A stretch of DNA of 36,712 bases, taken from contig JAFGFK010000402.1 in NCBI GenBank assembly GCA_016931135.1, forward strand, positions 1-36,712, read 5' to 3'. Positions within the stretch are counted from its first letter, which is position 1. Each line of letters begins with the position of its first letter. Position numbers and translations under genes: made by a program. Below the pieces are notes generated by a model, which saw only the letters and a list, made by a program, of their open reading frames with translations, did not search any database and was not told the origin of the DNA. The DNA comes from Candidatus Sumerlaeota bacterium (lineage in GTDB: Bacteria; Sumerlaeota; Sumerlaeia; MWCT01). Below are positions 33,939-36,712 of the stretch, one piece after another.

Positions 33939-34106
33939 ATGCTTATTTTGACAAGGAAGTCGGGACAAAGCGTTCATATCGGCGATGAGATCAAGGTAAC
34001 GGTTATTGAAATAAAGGGGAATCAGGTGCGGATCGGGGTTGACGCCCCAAGAAGCGTCGCTGTTCACAGGGAGGAAATTTACAGGTCGAATAATAAGGAA
34101 GAGTGA
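33939..34106 (+). CDS. csrA: Carbon storage regulator CsrA
   Basis: A 55-residue protein starting [16 protein letters not shown], with the RNA-binding residues L4 and R44 (in V-H-R-E-E-I-Y) intact. CsrA binds GGA motifs in mRNA leaders. Its own leader holds two GGA motifs, at 33922-33924 and 33929-33931, around the Shine-Dalgarno sequence, so autoregulation is likely. The start is set by this family N-terminus; an upstream frame extension of 27 residues has no support. No flagellar gene or fliW is nearby, unlike in many species. It is convergent with the DUF4870 gene. Confidence 0.95.
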   Translation: MLILTRKSGQSVHIGDEIKVTVIEIKGNQVRIGVDAPRSVAVHREEIYRSNNKEE

Positions 34107-34136
34107 AATCTCTTATTCAGGTTTGCCAAACTACCG

Positions 34137-34547
34137 TTATTCATGATCTTTTGGGGGAGCGTTTCCGCTGTTTTCTCTGAGTTTGGAGCCTATGAAGGGA
34201 TATTCGAAATCCCTGCCCTGGATCACGTTCCATATTGCGTAAATACAGGTGATTTCATACAGGATAAAAAGGATGACGATCACGAGCCAGTTGCCGCTTC
34301 GGATAAGGGACGCAATGGATTCATTGATGACCCCGACAAGTTGAGCGAAAAGGAAAACCAGAAGCCCAACAAGGGTCATAGCTAAAAAAGCAACCTGGAA
34401 GAATATCCCCTGATGCGCGTGAAAAACCACCTTCCTGCTTTTTTCCTGAAAACTGATCCATATTATCCCGTTGAAGAGTATTCCCCACAAGGGAATGGCG
34501 GCGAAAAGATGAGTCAATAAGACGTATCCCCGCTCTTCATCTTTCAT
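34137..34547 (-). CDS. DUF4870-family small membrane protein
   Basis: A 136-residue protein with three hydrophobic helices (about residues 10-30, 50-72 and 85-108) and the V-V-F-H-A-H-Q-G-I-F-F-Q block that matches the F-H-A-x-Q-A/G motif of DUF4870 proteins. The family has no known function. The C-terminal 20 residues are polar. AAAGGTGG lies about 6 nt before the ATG at 34547. It is convergent with csrA; YgjP-type gene upstream is on the same strand, with an 89-nt gap. Confidence 0.8.
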   Translation of the reverse strand: MKDEERGYVLLTHLFAAIPLWGILFNGIIWISFQEKSRKVVFHAHQGIFFQVAFLAMTLVGLLVFLFAQLVGVINESIASLIRSGNWLVIVILFILYEITCIYAIWNVIQGRDFEYPFIGSKLRENSGNAPPKDHE

Positions 34548-34636
34548 GGAATCACCACCTTTAAAATGTTACAAATAAACAAGGAAACGATTAATTCATT
34601 ATATAAAGTAAATAAAAAGTCCACAGAAAAAATATA

Positions 34637-35365
34637 TTACTTGTGTACCCACGAGGGGAGGGATTTCCAAGCCTCGCGTAAATCCCTGTCGAATTTCAGA
34701 TAATCGGGTTCTTTTCTTTCAACTAATGCCCAGAAGGCGTTCGAATGGTTTAAATGTACGGTATGGCATAACTCATGGATCAATACATAGCGTACCAGTT
34801 CCCGGGGAATCATGAGAAGCTTGTAATTCACGCTGATGTTTTTCCTGCGGGAGCAGCTTGCCCAGATCGTATTTTGTCCCTTCACGCTCGCTGTATTGAA
34901 AGGAAGCCGCAGCTTGACGCTTAACCGCCTGAGCCAGGGAATCATTTGAACCTCCGCTTTCCGCCGCAGCCATTCTCGAAGCGCCTCCCTGCAATTTGCC
35001 TGATTTCCAATATTACCGGATACGGTCAAAGTGGAATTATAATTATGAGCGATTCGGATCATGGGATATGACGTTTTGTGGTATTTCACCTGCCAGATTT
35101 CGCCCAGCGCCCTCAAATGAATCCGGCTCGGTAGCTGTACGGGAGTTTCCCGGATCAGGTTCTCCTCTTCCTTCAATCTTTTTGAGGTCTGTTTGATCCA
35201 GTCGCTTTCCTTTCGTAAAAGTTCAGGAATGCCCCTGCGATTGTACCATCGGGGAACAACCACCTCGATGCCCTTTTCCACAGAAACCCGTATCCAGACA
35301 TTTCTTGCCCTCGGGCTGACTTTCAGGGTATAATCCGGAAATAAAATTTCTGCATTTTTCGCCAT
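34637..35365 (-). CDS. YgjP-type (DUF45) metallopeptidase
   Basis: A 242-residue protein whose N-terminus R-A-R-N-V-W-I-R-V-S-V and C-terminal block V-L-I-H-E-L-C-H-T-V-H-L-N-H-S fit the YgjP/M48-like domain. H-E-x-x-H plus a further His six residues on gives a zinc site. No signal peptide is seen, so cytoplasmic. The substrate is unknown; the family is often near restriction or DNA-repair genes. The start at 35365 has no clear Shine-Dalgarno sequence. It is divergent from the flavodoxin gene, across a 214-nt gap. Confidence 0.9.
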   Translation of the reverse strand: MAKNAEILFPDYTLKVSPRARNVWIRVSVEKGIEVVVPRWYNRRGIPELLRKESDWIKQTSKRLKEEENLIRETPVQLPSRIHLRALGEIWQVKYHKTSYPMIRIAHNYNSTLTVSGNIGNQANCREALREWLRRKAEVQMIPWLRRLSVKLRLPFNTASVKGQNTIWASCSRRKNISVNYKLLMIPRELVRYVLIHELCHTVHLNHSNAFWALVERKEPDYLKFDRDLREAWKSLPSWVHK

Positions 35366-35438
35366 AGTGGATTCGTATCTATCTGTCTTGATCTGTAAAA
35401 TTCAATAAGAAAAATAACAAAAATAAAAAAACCTTTCA

Positions 35439-35467
35439 TTGACATGTCGATACCATTTTATTATCAA
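35439..35467 (+). promoter_or_regulatory. Sigma-70-like promoter candidate for the flavodoxin gene
   Basis: TTGACA (35439-35444), 17 bases, then TATCAA (35462-35467). The -35 is perfect and the -10 is 4/6. The start codon lies about 110 nt downstream, with two inverted repeats in between. Confidence 0.45.
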
Positions 35468-35495
35468 TATCCGTTAATCTTTCATAAGATCACAA

Positions 35496-35508
35496 ATGTA
35501 TTATACAT
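35496..35508 (+). promoter_or_regulatory. Inverted repeat ATGTAT-T-ATACAT, operator-like
   Basis: A 13-base perfect inverted repeat with a single central T (6-1-6), lying about 30 bases downstream of the candidate -10. The odd-centred layout resembles sites of Fur-family regulators but the sequence is not their consensus. Confidence 0.45.
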
Positions 35509-35531
35509 GATTGAAATTAAAAGATTTATGG

Positions 35532-35548
35532 AAAGTTTATTAAACTTT
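35532..35548 (+). promoter_or_regulatory. Inverted repeat AAAGTTTA-T-TAAACTTT, operator-like
   Basis: A 17-base perfect inverted repeat with a single central T (8-1-8), flanked by further imperfect symmetry (TTTATG and CATAAA outside it). It lies about 20 bases before the Shine-Dalgarno sequence of the flavodoxin gene and could be an operator or an mRNA hairpin. Confidence 0.5.
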
Positions 35549-35579
35549 TTCATAAAGTAAAACCATAAGGAGAAAAATG

Positions 35580-36056
35580 ATGGCAAAGATACTGGTCATG
35601 TATTATTCCCGTACGGGAAATACGGAAAAACTGGCTAAGGAAGTTGCCGAAGGGATTCAGTCAACCGGGCTTGAAGTCGATGTAAAAAAAGTGCAGGAGG
35701 TCGATCCTGAAAAAGCCCTCGAATATGAGGGAATTGTCATGGGTTCACCGGTTTATTACGGCTCCATGAGCGCTGAATGTAAGAAATTTCTCGATGAAAG
35801 CGTGAAATTCCACGGCAAATTCAAGGGCAAGGTGGGAGGCGCCTTCGCATCCAGCGGCAATATAGGCGGCGGGAACGAGACAACCATCATGGATATCCTC
35901 AAGGCGTGGTTGATTCATGGCATGATCGTGGTTGGGGATCACCAGGGGGATCATTATGGCGCTGTAGCAATCGGCGCGCCGGATCAACGCGCCATTAAAA
36001 ACGCCCGAAACCAGGGCAAAATCATTGCAACGCTCGTAAAAACCCTTTTCAAATAA
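35580..36056 (+). CDS. Flavodoxin-fold protein (WrbA/flavodoxin family)
   Basis: A 158-residue protein with the FMN phosphate-binding loop Y-S-R-T-G-N-T near residue 10, M-G-S-P-V-Y-Y-G-S-M at about 55-64 and A-F-A-S-S-G-N-I-G-G-G near 90, matching NAD(P)H:quinone oxidoreductase WrbA-like flavodoxins. It carries electrons or reduces quinones in the cytoplasm. AAGGAG at 7 nt favours the second of two adjacent ATGs (35580). The truncated MBL fragment begins 2 nt after its stop codon, suggesting that the intact pair was once an operon. Confidence 0.85.
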   Translation: MAKILVMYYSRTGNTEKLAKEVAEGIQSTGLEVDVKKVQEVDPEKALEYEGIVMGSPVYYGSMSAECKKFLDESVKFHGKFKGKVGGAFASSGNIGGGNETTIMDILKAWLIHGMIVVGDHQGDHYGAVAIGAPDQRAIKNARNQGKIIATLVKTLFK

Positions 36057-36058
36057 TC

Positions 36059-36304
36059 ATGAAACCTCATCCATTCGGTATGGAATGCCTGTGCGTTGGC
36101 GCTTTACAGGTCAATTGCTGCCTTTTGTGGGATAAAACCGGTAAAGACGCCATTATCATCGATCCGGGCGATGACGCCCATGAGATTATAGCCCTGATCG
36201 ATAAAAAAGGAGTGAATGTTCGCTATATCCTCGATACCCACGGGCATTTCGATCATACAGGGGCGAACGTCGAGATTCGTAAGCATACAGGCGCCCGAAG
36301 ATGA
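36059..36304 (+). pseudogene. Truncated metallo-beta-lactamase-fold hydrolase (glyoxalase II-like) N-terminal fragment
   Basis: Only 81 residues, against a usual length of about 200-220. It has the correct N-terminus for the family (N-C-C-L-L, then I-I-I-D-P-G-D-D) and the first metal motif T-H-G-H-F-D-H-T-G, and then stops eleven codons later at 36304. The third and later metal ligands are missing, so it cannot be active. The homology ends near 36297 at H-T-G-A, with no continuation that I can see in the other frames before the HU gene. It follows the flavodoxin gene by 2 nt. Confidence 0.75.
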
Positions 36305-36345
36305 ATTTAATACTTTTTTTATCCCGTTTATCCCAGTTAATTTCT

Positions 36346-36618
36346 CTAAAGAACATCGTCGATCTTGGGCGAAGGTTTAAAGGAAACGGTTCGTGATAAC
36401 TTTTCTTTAATTTTCGATTCCGCCGCTTTTCGATTTTCTCCAATATTTTTCTTCCGTCGCTGAACGGCAAATGATCCAAATCCAGCTATTGTAATTTTCT
36501 TGTTTTCCTTCAGAGATGATTTTATGAAATCAAATGTTCTATCAATGGCAATACTTGCCGCATCCTGTGAAATATGCGCCGAGTCAGAAATCTTTTTGAC
36601 CAGTTCAGATTTTTTCAT
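36346..36618 (-). CDS. HU/IHF-family DNA-binding protein lacking the usual arm proline
   Basis: A 90-residue histone-like protein with the usual length: M-K-K-S-E-L-V, I-A-G-F-G-S-F and a C-terminal V-S-F-K-P-S. In most HU and IHF proteins the beta-arm tip reads R-N-P at 61-63 and the proline intercalates and kinks DNA; here positions 61-63 read E-N-R, followed by K-A-A-E-S-K. The arm core is therefore divergent, and DNA bending may be weaker or different. GAGGAGG lies about 11 nt before the ATG. It is convergent with the MBL fragment. A possible upstream reading frame ends 36 nt before its start. Confidence 0.88.
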   Translation of the reverse strand: MKKSELVKKISDSAHISQDAASIAIDRTFDFIKSSLKENKKITIAGFGSFAVQRRKKNIGENRKAAESKIKEKLSRTVSFKPSPKIDDVL

Positions 36619-36654
36619 TTCTTGTATTACCTCCTCAAAATTTTAGCAAAACTC

Positions 36655-36711
36655 TTAATTTTTATATACAATGCTCTTCTCTAACAGTTCAACCTCAGAA
36701 TGTTCTTCAAT
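36655..36711 (-). CDS. Possible C-terminal end of a gene entering from the right edge
   Basis: On the minus strand an open frame runs in from the window edge and ends at TAA (36655-36657), encoding a charged 18-residue tail that includes E-E-H-S-E-V-E-L-L-E-K. The composition looks protein-like and the end is 36 nt before HU, a plausible operon distance. It is too short to name, and chance cannot be excluded. A rival reading of the same bases is a promoter for HU (TTGAAC, 18 nt, TATATA). Confidence 0.3.
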   Translation of the reverse strand: MEEHSEVELLEKSIVYKN

Positions 36712-36712
36712 C

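Noticed and set aside
36658-36705. Sigma-70 promoter for HU on the minus strand (TTGAAC, 18 nt, TATATA)
   Set aside because: The same bases can be read as the end of a coding region; neither reading is strong enough to displace the other, so only the partial frame is listed, at low confidence.
1-36712. tRNA/rRNA genes, CRISPR arrays, insertion sequences, integrase or phage genes
   Set aside because: Looked for in all intergenic stretches; no cloverleaf, spaced repeat array, terminal inverted repeat or transposase motif was found. Short non-coding gaps make them unlikely.

Overview
The window reads as a chromosomal segment of a free-living, probably Gram-negative-type bacterium of moderate G+C content. 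The reasons are a ribosomal/RNA-polymerase operon end (rpsD-rpoA-rplQ), type IV pilus or type II secretion ATPases (a PilB/GspE-like and a PilT-like protein), a minimal Tat system, csrA, recA, tsaD, queA, dut and an addA-type helicase-nuclease. The two very large TPR proteins, the Hanks-type kinase and the secreted beta-helix and GH116-like proteins fit a lineage rich in signalling and carbohydrate-related functions. I cannot assign a phylum from sequence alone. There is no IS element, CRISPR array, tRNA or rRNA that I can see, and no phage or plasmid gene.

Layout. (1) 1-1753: the 3' end of a ribosomal protein operon. (2) 1867-2828: a decayed ABC exporter gene with a 1-nt frameshift, two in-frame internal deletions and loss of the C-terminal half of the ATPase domain. 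(3) 2966-5644: a secreted GH116/DUF608-like glycosidase. (4) 5796-11073: a translationally overlapping pair, a PilB/GspE-like ATPase followed by a TPR / beta-propeller / TPR / Ser-Thr-kinase fusion protein; I regard this as the most interesting unit. (5) 11367-13439: tatA, tatC and a receiver-HATPase protein with no histidine phosphoacceptor domain. (6) queA on the minus strand, divergent from pilT, which leads a run with a bifunctional-nuclease-family gene, an HExxH putative metallopeptidase and a secreted protein. (7) A GNAT acetyltransferase, a Wzx-like flippase, recA and tsaD. (8) 22035-26282: a 1415-residue TPR protein with an embedded C39-peptidase-like domain that has lost its catalytic cysteine. 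(9) Minus-strand addA, a secreted beta-helix protein and a YraN-family gene. (10) dut, csrA, a DUF4870 membrane protein, a YgjP-type metallopeptidase, a flavodoxin, a truncated metallo-beta-lactamase-fold fragment and an HU-family protein whose usual DNA-intercalating proline is replaced.

How they work together. Two pilus-type motor ATPases lie about 7 kb apart, each in its own operon with unusual partners: an elaborate kinase for the extension/secretion ATPase and a putative protease plus a secreted protein for the retraction ATPase. This suggests regulated surface motility or secretion, but no pilin, PilC/GspF or secretin gene is in the window, so the machine itself must be encoded elsewhere. 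Starts were chosen by Shine-Dalgarno spacing; several genes use TTG or GTG (pilT, recA, yraN). Two gene remnants that break off abruptly (ABC transporter, MBL fragment) point to deletion or rearrangement, or to assembly error.
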